This document shows positions 45,484 to 54,168 of a DNA stretch of 64,000 nucleotides, in pieces. Under the pieces are notes generated by a model that saw nothing but the letters and a program-made list of their open reading frames with translations, was not told where the DNA came from and made no database searches. The DNA is from Pseudomonas nicosulfuronedens. GTDB taxonomy: Bacteria; Pseudomonadota; Gammaproteobacteria; Pseudomonadales; Pseudomonadaceae. Both the position numbers and the translations under genes were made by a program. Position 1 is the first letter of the stretch. Every line of letters starts with the position of its first letter. The DNA lies in contig NZ_SWDV01000011.1 of NCBI RefSeq assembly GCF_005877905.1, positions 62,001 through 126,000 of the forward strand, in the 5' to 3' direction.

Positions 45484-46941
45484 TCAGTGCACCGAGGCAG
45501 GTGCTACGCCGTGCAGGATCGGTAGCTGCGTCAACGGGCAGGCTTGCCACGGCGAGGGGAATTCGGCGAAGGGAGTGATGCCGTCCAGCAGGACCATGCC
45601 GCTGTGCAGCAACTGCTTGCCTACCCGCCAGTCCTCATTGGCCATGGCATGCCCCAGGATCACGGACACCAGGTATTGCTCCCAGGTGTCGAAGGCGGCA
45701 CGAGCCTGCCGAGCCATGTGACGCAGCGCATTCCGTAAACGCTCCTCGTCCAGCAAGCCAGCACTGAAGGCCAGGCGTGCGCCGAATGCCGCTCGTTCCA
45801 GATCATAGGCCAGCAGCGTGCGACATCCCTGTATCAGCGCCGGATCATGACCGGCCCTGAGCAAGGCACGGCACGCACGCTCGATCCGCAGGCCCTGGGC
45901 CTGAGGCTTGCCAGCCGATGTCACCAGCACAGGGTCCAGTTTCGCCCGACTGCCCGTATCCAGTAGCCAATCCACTCGTGCCATGACCTGGCTACTGTCG
46001 AATGCTCGCCAATGGGTCGCCAGCCAGCGCGCGTGCAGCTCATGCTCCTCGGGAGCGATGGCCAGGCGGTCGACCCGCGCACCACCGCTGCTGGCGATCA
46101 AAGCGCCCAACGCCAGCAGGGAGTCCTGTGCCGGCCATATCTGCCGGGCGAGCCTTCGTTCAGATTGAATGGCCACCTCATCGACCCGGATACCCGACAG
46201 AGGATGCGCTCGCCAGAGCCCTGCCAGCTCGTTGCTCTCCTGTCGCCCGCCCAGCAGATGCCGCATGGCCTTGATGACCTCCGTCGCAGGCGGTCCCTGG
46301 CGGACCAGGATGGCCCGGGCCATGACGAAAGACGCGGCATAAGCCTGCCAATCGACGAAGTGCCATGCCGCATCTTCGGCTACCCAGGCCAGGGTCAGCC
46401 AGAATTCCGAACGCGTGAGATAGCCACACTCATGGCACTTTTTGGCCAGAGAGGCGATGCATTCGTGGTCATGAGCCGCCATCGACAGCCCCGGAGGCAA
46501 ACTCAGGCCGGCACGACTCCAGGCCCGTTTCGCTCTTTGCCAACGCAGCCGCTGCTCGCCGTCAAAGACACTCGGTTCGTTGCGCTGCAGGCGCTGGAAA
46601 TCTTCGTCGGACTGTCCACCCTGAGCCTTCGCCAGCAACCCCTGCAAGGTGTCGCGGGCGGAGGCGGAGTCACGGATGCCCCAGCCTTCGGCCAACTCTC
46701 GCCCCCATTCAGCCGAGCCCGGTCGATCGCAGCGCAAGCCCAGGTCGCGCCCCTCGCAGGCCGCCATCAGCGTGCCGAAACACAGCAAAGCTTCGTGTCC
46801 CGGAGTCAAGGCCGCCCGCCGGCGCCGAATGGGGACACTAACGGCAGGCACGATCCGAAACCAGGCCCGAGCTGCCAGCATGCCCGCTGTCGTGACCCCA
46901 AAGGCCGCTAGACCGGAGAAAACCCAACCCATCATCGCCAA
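45484..46941 (-). CDS. tandem DUF1266 protein with N-terminal membrane anchor
   Basis: 485 residues. One hydrophobic helix at about 4-24, then two DUF1266-like units: the first begins around LTPGHEALLCFGTLMAACEGRD, cut here to LLCFGTLMAACEGRD, and the second around QDSLLALGALIASSGGARVD. Each repeats the W-G-I/D-rich helix order, closing with a DWQAYAASFVMAR or DTWEQYLVSVILGHA segment. The family (YbeR/YbeU-like) has no known function. GAGGTG precedes the ATG. No operon partner: flanking genes face other ways or are distant. Confidence 0.75.
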   Translation of the reverse strand: MAMMGWVFSGLAAFGVTTAGMLAARAWFRIVPAVSVPIRRRRAALTPGHEALLCFGTLMAACEGRDLGLRCDRPGSAEWGRELAEGWGIRDSASARDTLQGLLAKAQGGQSDEDFQRLQRNEPSVFDGEQRLRWQRAKRAWSRAGLSLPPGLSMAAHDHECIASLAKKCHECGYLTRSEFWLTLAWVAEDAAWHFVDWQAYAASFVMARAILVRQGPPATEVIKAMRHLLGGRQESNELAGLWRAHPLSGIRVDEVAIQSERRLARQIWPAQDSLLALGALIASSGGARVDRLAIAPEEHELHARWLATHWRAFDSSQVMARVDWLLDTGSRAKLDPVLVTSAGKPQAQGLRIERACRALLRAGHDPALIQGCRTLLAYDLERAAFGARLAFSAGLLDEERLRNALRHMARQARAAFDTWEQYLVSVILGHAMANEDWRVGKQLLHSGMVLLDGITPFAEFPSPWQACPLTQLPILHGVAPASVH

Positions 46942-47154
46942 TCACCTCGAGATTTCGATGGGAGCACTCTAGAAACCCGGCGCGGACTGGCAGATGAGGG
47001 AAAACCGAAACGTCTGTCAGACTTTTCACTCGAACATCTACCATCAATACGCGGCTCCCTCACTCCACATCTGCGGGCAGACCGGGTTGTCCACGGCAGT
47101 GGTTCTGCCGAGAATCCCCTTCACCCCGCCCTTCCGATCAAGGTGTCATCGCTC

Positions 47155-48120
47155 ATGAATCCTGCTCGCGCCGTCTTCCTCGACCATGCCTCCCTCGACC
47201 TCGGTGATCTCGACCTCGCGCCGCTGCGCGCGCCGTTCGGCGAACTGGTCCTGCACGAGCGCAGCGACACCCTGGAGGTGGCCGAACGACTGCGAGGCGC
47301 GCAGGTGGCGATCAGCAACAAGGTGCGCATCGGCGCCGAGGTATTCGAGCAGTGCCCGGACCTCAAGCTGATCCTGGTAGCCGCCACCGGCACCAACAAC
47401 GTCGACCTCGACGCCGCGCGCCGTCACGGCGTGACCGTGAGCAACTGCCAGGGCTACGGCACCCCGTCGGTGGCCCAGCACACCCTGATGCTGCTGCTCG
47501 CGCTGGCCACCCGCCTGCCCGATTACCAGGCAGCGATCCGCGAAGGCCGCTGGCAGAAGGCGCCGCAGTTCTGCCTGCTGGACTTCCCCATCGTCGAACT
47601 GGAAGGCAAGACTCTCGGTCTGCTCGGCCACGGCGAACTGGGCGGCGCGGTGGCCAGGCTGGCCGAAGCCTTCGGCATGCGCGTTCTGTTCGGCGCCCTG
47701 CCCGGCCGCCCAGCCCGAGCAGACCGCCTGGCGCTGGACGAGCTGCTACCGCAGGTCGACGCCCTGACCTTGCACTGCCCGCTGACCGACGCCACGCGCA
47801 ACCTGATCGGCCAGCGCGAACTGGACCTGATGAAACCCGGCGCCTACCTGATCAACACCGCCCGCGGCGGCCTGGTCGACGAGCAGGCACTGGCCGACAC
47901 CCTGCGCCGCGGCCATCTCGGCGGCGCGGCCTTCGACGTGCTCAGCGTCGAGCCACCCAGGGACGGCAACCCGCTGTTGGCCGGCGATATCCCGCGCTTC
48001 ATCCTCACCCCGCACAGTGCCTGGGGCGCGCGTGAGGCCAGGCAGCGCATCGTCGGCCAGTTGAGCGAGAACGCCGCCGGCTTCTTCGCCGGCGAACCGC
48101 GTCGGGTGGTGGCGCCATGA
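47155..48120 (+). CDS. hprA: glycerate dehydrogenase/hydroxypyruvate reductase
   Basis: 321 residues of the D-2-hydroxyacid dehydrogenase family. NAD site GLLGHGELGG near 155-164; catalytic Arg237 (INTARGG), Glu266 (LSVEPP) and His287 (TPHSAWG). It reduces hydroxypyruvate to D-glycerate in the cytoplasm. The start at MNPARAVFLDHA is chosen; GTG at 47143 is an alternative four codons earlier. Its stop overlaps the next start by 4 bp (ATGA), so the DUF1835 protein is co-translated. Position beside rsmC and lysP matches PAO1 hprA (PA4626) from memory. Confidence 0.93.
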   Translation: MNPARAVFLDHASLDLGDLDLAPLRAPFGELVLHERSDTLEVAERLRGAQVAISNKVRIGAEVFEQCPDLKLILVAATGTNNVDLDAARRHGVTVSNCQGYGTPSVAQHTLMLLLALATRLPDYQAAIREGRWQKAPQFCLLDFPIVELEGKTLGLLGHGELGGAVARLAEAFGMRVLFGALPGRPARADRLALDELLPQVDALTLHCPLTDATRNLIGQRELDLMKPGAYLINTARGGLVDEQALADTLRRGHLGGAAFDVLSVEPPRDGNPLLAGDIPRFILTPHSAWGAREARQRIVGQLSENAAGFFAGEPRRVVAP

Positions 48121-48881
48121 GCCTGCACCTGGTCTGCGGCGACGGCGCCGCCGATGCCCTGCGCCGAGCCGTCGAGGCTGGCGTGCTGACCGAGAAGAAA
48201 ATCCACGTGCTGCCGGACGACCTCGCGGTCGGCCCGCTGAGTGATGTGGATAACCCGCCCTGCCAGCAGCGCGCCGCGTTCTGGCATGAGCTGGGTGGCG
48301 AAGCCCTGCGCGAGCGGAAAATCGCCCTCGAGATGGCCACCGAAGTGAACTGGCTGCGCAGCCCGGACGTCGGTTCCGTCACGCTCTGGCACGGCGACAG
48401 TGCCAGCGAGCAACTAATGTTGCGCCGCGTCTGCGCGCTGTTGCCGGCGAACATCATCCTGCGCAGTGTTGGCGCCGGTAGCGGCCAGTGCCGCAGCGAA
48501 GACCGCCACGCCATCGCCATGCTCAAGCCCGTCGAACTGGCCAACGCCCTGGCCGCCAGCCACGAGCTGGACGGCGCCGAACGCCAGAGCCTGGCGGCGG
48601 ACTGGCAGTGTGCCCTGGCTGAAAACGCCGAGCTGCGCCTGTGGCTGGATGGCCAACTGAACGGCGCCGGTTACGCGCACATCGACCGCATCCTGCTGGA
48701 TAGCGCCAGCGAGTCCTGGCGCCCGGTGCAGTCGCTGATCGGCCCGACCATGGCCTATGTCGATGGCCTGTTCGTCAGCGACCTGCTGGCCGCCTGGCGC
48801 CTGCGCGAACAAGTCGCGGCAGGAGCGCTGGAACTGCGTGGCGACGACTTCTGGAAGAACGCCGAGGTACGGCTCGCCTAG
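48117..48881 (+). CDS. DUF1835/DUF3658 domain protein
   Basis: 254 residues. Opening [19 protein letters not shown] ... [16 protein letters not shown] is the DUF1835 signature; the C-terminal half ([35 protein letters not shown]) is DUF3658. Function unknown. It overlaps hprA by 4 bp, so the two are coupled, and lies 52 bp before rsmC, which has its own extended -10. Confidence 0.88.
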   Translation: MSLHLVCGDGAADALRRAVEAGVLTEKKIHVLPDDLAVGPLSDVDNPPCQQRAAFWHELGGEALRERKIALEMATEVNWLRSPDVGSVTLWHGDSASEQLMLRRVCALLPANIILRSVGAGSGQCRSEDRHAIAMLKPVELANALAASHELDGAERQSLAADWQCALAENAELRLWLDGQLNGAGYAHIDRILLDSASESWRPVQSLIGPTMAYVDGLFVSDLLAAWRLREQVAAGALELRGDDFWKNAEVRLA

Positions 48882-48899
48882 GCTCGGCCACGGCAGCCC

Positions 48900-48908
48900 T
48901 GCTAAACT
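48900..48908 (+). promoter_or_regulatory. extended -10 promoter candidate for rsmC
   Basis: TGCTAAACT fits TGn plus TAAACT, 25 bp before the rsmC ATG. Confidence 0.35.
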
Positions 48909-48933
48909 CGCGCCCTTTTTTCGAGGAGGCCGC

Positions 48934-49935
48934 ATGTCCAACGCCCCCACCAGTGAAGTGCTGCTGCGCCAGATCGAGCGCTTCCAGGGCCGCGTCCTGC
49001 TCGCCGGCCTGCCCGCCGACGCCCTGCTCGGCGACCTGCCGCAGGCCCGGGGCTGGAGCTGGCACGCCGGCGACGCCCGGCAGCTCGAAGGCCGCTATCC
49101 CGACCGCTGCCACTTCGGCGCGACGCCGCCCGAGGGCCCGTTCGACGCCGCCGTGCTGTTCCTGCCCAAATCCCGCGAACTGACCGACTACCTGCTCGCC
49201 GCACTGGCCAACTGCGTACCGGACGGCGAGCTGTACCTGGTCGGAGAGAAACGCGCCGGCGTCGAACGCGCCAGCAAGCAGCTCGGCGAATTCGGCCGCG
49301 CCAGCAAGCTGGACAGCGCCCGCCATTGCCAGCTGTGGCACACGCACATCGACGGCGCCCCCGCCGCGCCTGATCTGCACGCCCTCGCGCAACGCTACGA
49401 ACTGCCGTTGGCCGACGGCCCGCTGCAAGTCGTCACCCTGCCCGGCGTGTTCAGCCATGGCCGCCTGGATCGCGGCAGCGCGCTGCTGCTGGAGCACCTG
49501 GACAAGTTGCCGACCGGCCACCTGCTGGACTTCGGCTGCGGCGCCGGCGTACTCGGCGCCACGCTCAAGCGACGTTATCCACAGAGCCAGCTGACCCTGC
49601 TGGATGTCGACGCCTTTGCCGTCGAGAGCAGCCGCCTGACCCTGGCCGCCAATGGCCTGGAGGGCGAAGTGATCGCCGGCGACGGCATCGACGCCGCACC
49701 GGAGAACCTGGCCGCCATCGTCAGCAACCCGCCCTTCCACCAGGGCGTGCACACCAGCTACGCCGCCACCGAACACCTGCTGCGCCAGTCGGCCCGCCAC
49801 CTGGCGAGCGGCGGCGAGCTGCGTCTGGTGGCCAACAGCTTCCTGAAATACCCGCCGCTGATCGAACAGCACCTGGGCCCCTGCCGCACCCTGGCCGAGG
49901 CTGACGGCTTCCGTATCTACAGCGCCCGGCGCTGA
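48934..49935 (+). CDS. rsmC: 16S rRNA (guanine 1207-N2)-methyltransferase
   Basis: 333 residues with two methyltransferase-like halves, as in RsmC. The C-terminal half is active: SAM loop [15 protein letters not shown] (about 190-204) and catalytic NPPFHQG, with [15 protein letters not shown] between. The N-terminal half has lost the SAM motif and serves as a clamp. It methylates G1207 of 16S rRNA. GAGGAGG lies just before the ATG at 48934. Confidence 0.94.
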   Translation: MSNAPTSEVLLRQIERFQGRVLLAGLPADALLGDLPQARGWSWHAGDARQLEGRYPDRCHFGATPPEGPFDAAVLFLPKSRELTDYLLAALANCVPDGELYLVGEKRAGVERASKQLGEFGRASKLDSARHCQLWHTHIDGAPAAPDLHALAQRYELPLADGPLQVVTLPGVFSHGRLDRGSALLLEHLDKLPTGHLLDFGCGAGVLGATLKRRYPQSQLTLLDVDAFAVESSRLTLAANGLEGEVIAGDGIDAAPENLAAIVSNPPFHQGVHTSYAATEHLLRQSARHLASGGELRLVANSFLKYPPLIEQHLGPCRTLAEADGFRIYSARR

Positions 49936-50013
49936 TCCCAGGCTCGCACTACACTCCACCGAGCCTGCCCGGATCGGCGCACCGCCGCTCGCCCTGAACT
50001 ATCGAGGACACCC

Positions 50014-51513
50014 GTGAATCGCAGAATCAAAGATGACGTCGAACTGACTTTCGCCATGGGGCCGAAAGAGAAGCCGCATCACCTCAAGCGCTCTCTGAAA
50101 CCGCGCCATCTGAACATGATCGCCATCGGCGGCTCCATCGGCACCGGGTTGTTCGTCGCCTCCGGCAGTACCATCGCCACGGCGGGACCGGGCGGCGCGC
50201 TATTGGCCTATGCACTGATCGGGTTGATGGTGTTCTTCCTCATGACCAGCCTCGGCGAGCTGGCCGCTTACATCCCAGATTCCGGCTCGTTCTGCACTTA
50301 TGGCAGCCGTTTCATCGACGATGGCTTCGGTTTCGCCATGGGTTGGAACTATTGGTACAACTGGGCGGTAACCATCGCTGCGGAGCTGGTGGCGGCGCAG
50401 CTGGTGATGAAGTTCTGGTTCCCGGAAGTCTCGGGCATGTACTGGAGCGCCGGTTTCCTCGGCATCATGTTCATGCTCAACTTCTTCTCGGTGAAGGGCT
50501 TCGGCGAGAGCGAGTTCTGGTTCGCGCTGATCAAGGTCGTCGCGGTCGTGGTGTTCATCGGCATTGGCCTGGCCAGCATCATCGGCATCATGCACGGCAT
50601 CGACAGCCCCGGTTTCAGCAACTTCACCACCGGTGACGCACCCTTTGTCGGCGGCCTGCAGGCGATGATCGGGGTGGCAATGATCGCCGGCTTCTCGTTC
50701 CAGGGTACCGAGCTGATCGGCGTCGCTGCAGGCGAGTCGGAGAACCCGCAGAAGTCCATTCCCATCGCAATCCGCCAGGTGTTCTGGCGAATCCTCATGT
50801 TCTACATTCTGTCGATCTTCGTCATCGGCATGCTGATTCCCTACACCGATCCGAACCTGCTCAAGACCGACAGCAGCGACATCAGCACCTCGCCCTTCAC
50901 CCTGCTGTTCGAGCGCGCGGGCCTTGCTGCCGCGGCGGGCGTGATGAACGCGGTGATCCTCTCGGCGATCCTCTCCGCGGGCAACTCGGGCATGTACGCC
51001 TCGACCCGGATGCTCTACACCATGGCCACCCAGGGCAAGGCGCCGCGCCTGTTCACCCAGGTGTCCGAAAGCGGCGTGCCGCGCTATGCCCTCTACGCCA
51101 CCACGCTGATCGGCGCGCTGTGCTTCCTCACCAGCTTCATCGGCGACAAGACCGTCTACACCTGGCTGCTCAACGCCTCGGGCATGTGCGGCTTCATCGT
51201 CTGGCTGGGCATCGCCGTGTCGCACTACCGTTTCCGCAAGGGCTTCGTGTTGCAGGGCGGCAACCTCAACGACCTGCCCTACCGCGCCAAGTGGTTCCCC
51301 TTCGGCCCGCTGTTCGCCTTCGTCCTCTGCCTGATCATCACCCTGGGGCAGAACTACCAGGCCTTTGTCGGCGAGCACGTGGACTGGGCTGGCCTGATCG
51401 CCACCTACATCACCATCCCGCTGTTCCTCGCCATCTGGCTGGGGTATCGCTTCAAGAACAAGACCCGCTTCATCCGCTACGAAGACATGGACATTCGCCC
51501 CACCCGCGACTGA
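50014..51513 (+). CDS. lysP: lysine-specific permease, APC family
   Basis: 499 residues, twelve predicted helices. The substrate helix 1 motif IAIGGSIGTGLFVASG (about 38-53) and GENPQKSIPIAIRQVFWRI are those of the amino acid-polyamine-organocation AAT group; LysP-type features include SFCTYGSRFIDDGFGFAMGWNYW, seen here as FIDDGFGFAMGWNYWYNW. It imports lysine with protons. GTG start with GAGG 6 nt upstream. A terminator hairpin follows, then the riboswitch of the next gene. Confidence 0.9.
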   Translation: MNRRIKDDVELTFAMGPKEKPHHLKRSLKPRHLNMIAIGGSIGTGLFVASGSTIATAGPGGALLAYALIGLMVFFLMTSLGELAAYIPDSGSFCTYGSRFIDDGFGFAMGWNYWYNWAVTIAAELVAAQLVMKFWFPEVSGMYWSAGFLGIMFMLNFFSVKGFGESEFWFALIKVVAVVVFIGIGLASIIGIMHGIDSPGFSNFTTGDAPFVGGLQAMIGVAMIAGFSFQGTELIGVAAGESENPQKSIPIAIRQVFWRILMFYILSIFVIGMLIPYTDPNLLKTDSSDISTSPFTLLFERAGLAAAAGVMNAVILSAILSAGNSGMYASTRMLYTMATQGKAPRLFTQVSESGVPRYALYATTLIGALCFLTSFIGDKTVYTWLLNASGMCGFIVWLGIAVSHYRFRKGFVLQGGNLNDLPYRAKWFPFGPLFAFVLCLIITLGQNYQAFVGEHVDWAGLIATYITIPLFLAIWLGYRFKNKTRFIRYEDMDIRPTRD

Positions 51514-51529
51514 TCCGACGCGCAGGCTT

Positions 51530-51551
51530 GCCCAAGTCCCAGGACTTGGGC
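51530..51551 (+). terminator. hairpin after lysP
   Basis: GCCCAAGTCC and GGACTTGGGC form a perfect 10-bp inverted repeat 16 bp after the lysP stop. The T run is absent. Confidence 0.6.
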
Positions 51552-51560
51552 AGAATGCGC

Positions 51561-51767
51561 CCCGTCCTAGGGGAGTAGTCTCCCGCGAGCGCCCTGCTCG
51601 CCCGGTACGCGTCAACACACTTGGTCCGCAGACCATGGCGCGTACGATCCAGGCCTGCAGCGTTCAGGCCGGGGTTTGACAAGACCTATGACACGAGCAA
51701 CCTGACCCGGGGCGGGCAGGTGGCGCGTGTCATGGTGATTAGTCGACCCGCCCCCTTAGGAAGTCTG
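51561..51767 (+). promoter_or_regulatory. yybP-ykoY (manganese) riboswitch leader
   Basis: Hallmarks of the yybP-ykoY aptamer are present: GGGGAGTAG (51570-51578), then GTACGCGTCAACACACT, and GCGCGTACG returning as its partner strand. The 3' side GTTTGACAAGACCTATGAC closes a P1 stem with GTCCTAGG at 51564-51571. In E. coli the same element controls mntP and alx by manganese and pH. The expression platform has two mutually exclusive pairings, described in the findings. It sits directly before a TMEM165/GDT1-type transporter. Confidence 0.88.
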
Positions 51768-52349
51768 ATGGAATCCCTCTTCGTCCCAACCCTGATCGTT
51801 GCCCTCGCGGAAATCGGCGACAAGACGCAACTGCTCGCCCTCGTCCTCGCCGCGCGCTTCCGCAAGCCCTGGCCGATCATCGCCGGGATCATCGCCGCCA
51901 CCCTGGCCAACCACTTCGCCGCCGGCGCCGTTGGCAGCTGGGTCGCCTCGTTCTTCTCGGAAAGCACGCTGAGCTGGGTACTGGCCGTGTGCTTCCTGGC
52001 GGTCGCTGGCTGGACCCTGATTCCGGACAAGCTGGATGACGACGAAGAGGGCTCGCTGAAGAAGTTCGGCCCCTTCCTCACCACCCTGATCGCCTTCTTC
52101 CTCGCCGAGATGGGCGACAAGACCCAGGTCGCCACCGTGATGCTGGCCGCGCAGTACCCGCATTTCTGGCTGGTAGTCATCGGCACCACCCTGGGCATGC
52201 TGATCGCCAACGTGCCGGTAGTGCTGGCCGGCAACTTCGCCGCCGAGCGCCTGCCGCTGAACCTGATCCGCCGCCTGGCCGCCGCCGCCTTCGCCATCCT
52301 CGGCCTGGCCGCGATCTACCATGCGCTGAAGCTCTCCGGGGTGTTCTGA
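51768..52349 (+). CDS. TMEM165/GDT1 (UPF0016) family transporter
   Basis: 193 residues, six predicted helices in two inverted halves, each with an E-x-G-D-K-T motif: ALAEIGDKTQLLAL near residue 14 and LAEMGDKTQVATV near 107. This is the cation/proton exchanger signature; bacterial members such as Vibrio MneA export manganese. The upstream yybP-ykoY riboswitch makes manganese export the likely job. AGGA lies 6 nt before the ATG, close to the riboswitch expression stem. Confidence 0.94.
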   Translation: MESLFVPTLIVALAEIGDKTQLLALVLAARFRKPWPIIAGIIAATLANHFAAGAVGSWVASFFSESTLSWVLAVCFLAVAGWTLIPDKLDDDEEGSLKKFGPFLTTLIAFFLAEMGDKTQVATVMLAAQYPHFWLVVIGTTLGMLIANVPVVLAGNFAAERLPLNLIRRLAAAAFAILGLAAIYHALKLSGVF

Positions 52350-52449
52350 CCGGCCGCTTTTCGTTGGGAGGCTGGCGCGCCGGCCAATGCCTGTGTATCG
52401 ATGGCGATACACAGTGGTGTTTCCGCCTCCCACGACAAAGGATGTCGCC

Positions 52450-52893
52450 ATGCCGGAAAAAGACCTGAAGAAAGTCGCCCGCCATCACATCGACCTCGCC
52501 TGGAACAAGGGACACCTGGCACTGGTCGAGCAATTGCACAGCCCGGACTTCATCTACAAGAGCGCCTTCACCGCCCAGCCGCTGGACAATGCCGGCTACC
52601 GGGCGCTGGTGGAGGAGATCCGCAGTGGCATGGAGGACCTGGAAGTGGCCGTGGAGGAATGCATCCGCGAGGGCAACAAGGTCTTCACCTGGAGCACCCT
52701 GATGGGCAGCATCGCCCGCCCGGTGCTGGGTTATCCGGTCAGCGATCGTATCGTCAGCATCTCGGCCATGGGCTTCTGGGTATTCAACAGCCAGGATCAG
52801 GTGCAGGAACTGTGCACCTTGTTCGACATGGAAAGTTTCCGCGCGCAAATGGGATTGCCCAACCGGCCCTTCGCCGAGAAAGCATTGCCCTGA
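52450..52893 (+). CDS. SnoaL-like polyketide-cyclase family protein
   Basis: 147 residues. NTF2-like fold: HHIDLAWNKGHLALVEQLHSPDF, then AGYRALVEEIRSGMEDLEVAV and a closing strand with FDMESF. SnoaL-like proteins often bind or isomerise small hydrophobic compounds. AAAGGA precedes the ATG by 8 nt. Solitary between the transporter and a hairpin repeat cluster. From memory the PAO1 homologue sits in the same place (near PA4630). Substrate unknown. Confidence 0.88.
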   Translation: MPEKDLKKVARHHIDLAWNKGHLALVEQLHSPDFIYKSAFTAQPLDNAGYRALVEEIRSGMEDLEVAVEECIREGNKVFTWSTLMGSIARPVLGYPVSDRIVSISAMGFWVFNSQDQVQELCTLFDMESFRAQMGLPNRPFAEKALP

Positions 52894-52911
52894 CAGAAAA
52901 CCTGACCCAGC

Positions 52912-52937
52912 AAAAAGCCCGGACTCCGCCGGGCTTT
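52912..52937 (+). terminator. Rho-independent terminator of the SnoaL-like gene
   Basis: AGCCCGG, 6-nt loop, CCGGGCT, then TTCTGCTTT. Confidence 0.8.
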
Positions 52938-52945
52938 CTGCTTTC

Positions 52946-52991
52946 TGTAGGAGCGCGCCATGCGCGCGATCGCGGGCATGGCCGTCCTACA
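52946..52991. repeat. REP-type hairpin, second family, copy 2
   Basis: Nearly identical to 14546-14590: TGTAGGAGCGCG ... GCGCGCGATCGCGGGC ... CCTACA. Confidence 0.8.
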
Positions 52992-53002
52992 CGTTGAGCT
53001 TT

Positions 53003-53082
53003 GTAGGATGGGTGGAGCGAAGCGATACCCATGCTGTCCATGCACAACATTGATGGGTATCGCTGCGCTCCACCCATCCTAC
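53003..53082. repeat. 82-bp hairpin repeat, copy 2
   Basis: Inverted arms GTAGGATGGGTGGAGCG ... CGCTCCACCCATCCTAC with a variable centre. Matches 28663-28744. It immediately follows another hairpin repeat, so two families lie side by side. Confidence 0.82.
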
Positions 53083-53092
53083 GAGTTGCCAA

Positions 53093-54076
53093 TCAGAGGT
53101 AATCGTTGGCGTGGAACCAGGAAATGGCCCGCTCCAGCGTGTCCTCCAGCGGCACATGGGACTCGAAGCCCAGCTCCTCGCGCGCCTTGCGGCCGTCGAG
53201 GAACTGCCCACCGGCCATGACCTCGATGGCGGTGTCGTCCAGCAGCGGCATCTTGCCGGTCAGGCGGTAGCGCCAGCGGCCCAGTGTCGCCAGCGCGCGG
53301 GCGCGATGTAGCGGCATCGGAGTCGGCGCCGGCTTGCCCAGCAGCTTGGCGATGGTGGCGGTCAGCTCGCCCATCTCGATGTTGTGCCCGGTAAGCAGGT
53401 AGCGCTCGCCGACTCGACCGCGCTCAAGTGCCGTGAGCAGTCCGCGTCCGGCCTCGGAAGCATCGATGACGTTCCGCCGGCCCGGCACGTAGTGCAGCAT
53501 CTCGTCGCGGCCGATGGCGGTGATCAGGCGCCCGGTGGTCGGGCCGATGTCCAGCTCGCCCAGCACCATGCCGGGAATCCCGATGACCACCGGCAGGCCG
53601 CCACGAGCCTGCTCGCGCGCCTGTTCGTCCAGCGCCCACTTGCACATCACGTAGGCGCTCTTGCCGGTGGGCAGCCCTTCGTAGAACAGCCCCTCATGCC
53701 CCGGCAGCCCCTGCGGGTGCGAGGGCATGGCGAAAGCCGAGCCGACGTAGAGGATGCGCGGCACCCTGGCCTGCAGGCAGGCGGCGTAGAAATGATTGGT
53801 CAGGTCCAGTGCGCTGGCCACCTCCTCCTGCCAGCGACGCGGGCGCACCGGGTAGTAGCCGGCGCTGAAGATCACCGCGTCCAGCCCGCTGAGCGCGCGG
53901 GCCATGCCCTGATGATCGAAGAGTTCGGCTACCCGGCACTCAGGCTCGAGGTAGGCCAGGCGCTGGATCTGCGACGAGGGTCGGTGGATCAGCACCAGCT
54001 GGTGGCCGGCCGCCTTGATCGCGCGGGCGGCGTGGTGGCCCAGGAGCCCGGTGGCTCCGAGTACAGCGATTTTCAC
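53093..54076 (-). CDS. NAD-dependent epimerase/dehydratase family protein
   Basis: 327 residues, extended SDR fold. Nucleotide site VLGATGLLGHHAARAI (residues 4-19), RLAYLEPECRVAEL, and an active-site region with YVMCKWALDEQA, in which Tyr-x-x-x-Lys is replaced by Y-V-M-C-K (intact Tyr and Lys). Substrate (sugar nucleotide, dihydroflavonol-like or steroid) unknown. Terminates close to the hairpin repeats; from memory same position as PAO1 PA4631. Confidence 0.9.
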   Translation of the reverse strand: MKIAVLGATGLLGHHAARAIKAAGHQLVLIHRPSSQIQRLAYLEPECRVAELFDHQGMARALSGLDAVIFSAGYYPVRPRRWQEEVASALDLTNHFYAACLQARVPRILYVGSAFAMPSHPQGLPGHEGLFYEGLPTGKSAYVMCKWALDEQAREQARGGLPVVIGIPGMVLGELDIGPTTGRLITAIGRDEMLHYVPGRRNVIDASEAGRGLLTALERGRVGERYLLTGHNIEMGELTATIAKLLGKPAPTPMPLHRARALATLGRWRYRLTGKMPLLDDTAIEVMAGGQFLDGRKAREELGFESHVPLEDTLERAISWFHANDYL

Positions 54077-54168
54077 GGGTGCTCCCTGTTCACTGGATAA
54101 AGCGGCGCAACCTTACGCCGCTCCTGGCCGTTCGAGAGAATCACGAACCACTGCTGAAAAACCATTGC

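Noticed and set aside
28663..53082. CRISPR array
   Set aside because: Repeats are isolated, palindromic and widely separated, without regular spacers or cas genes.
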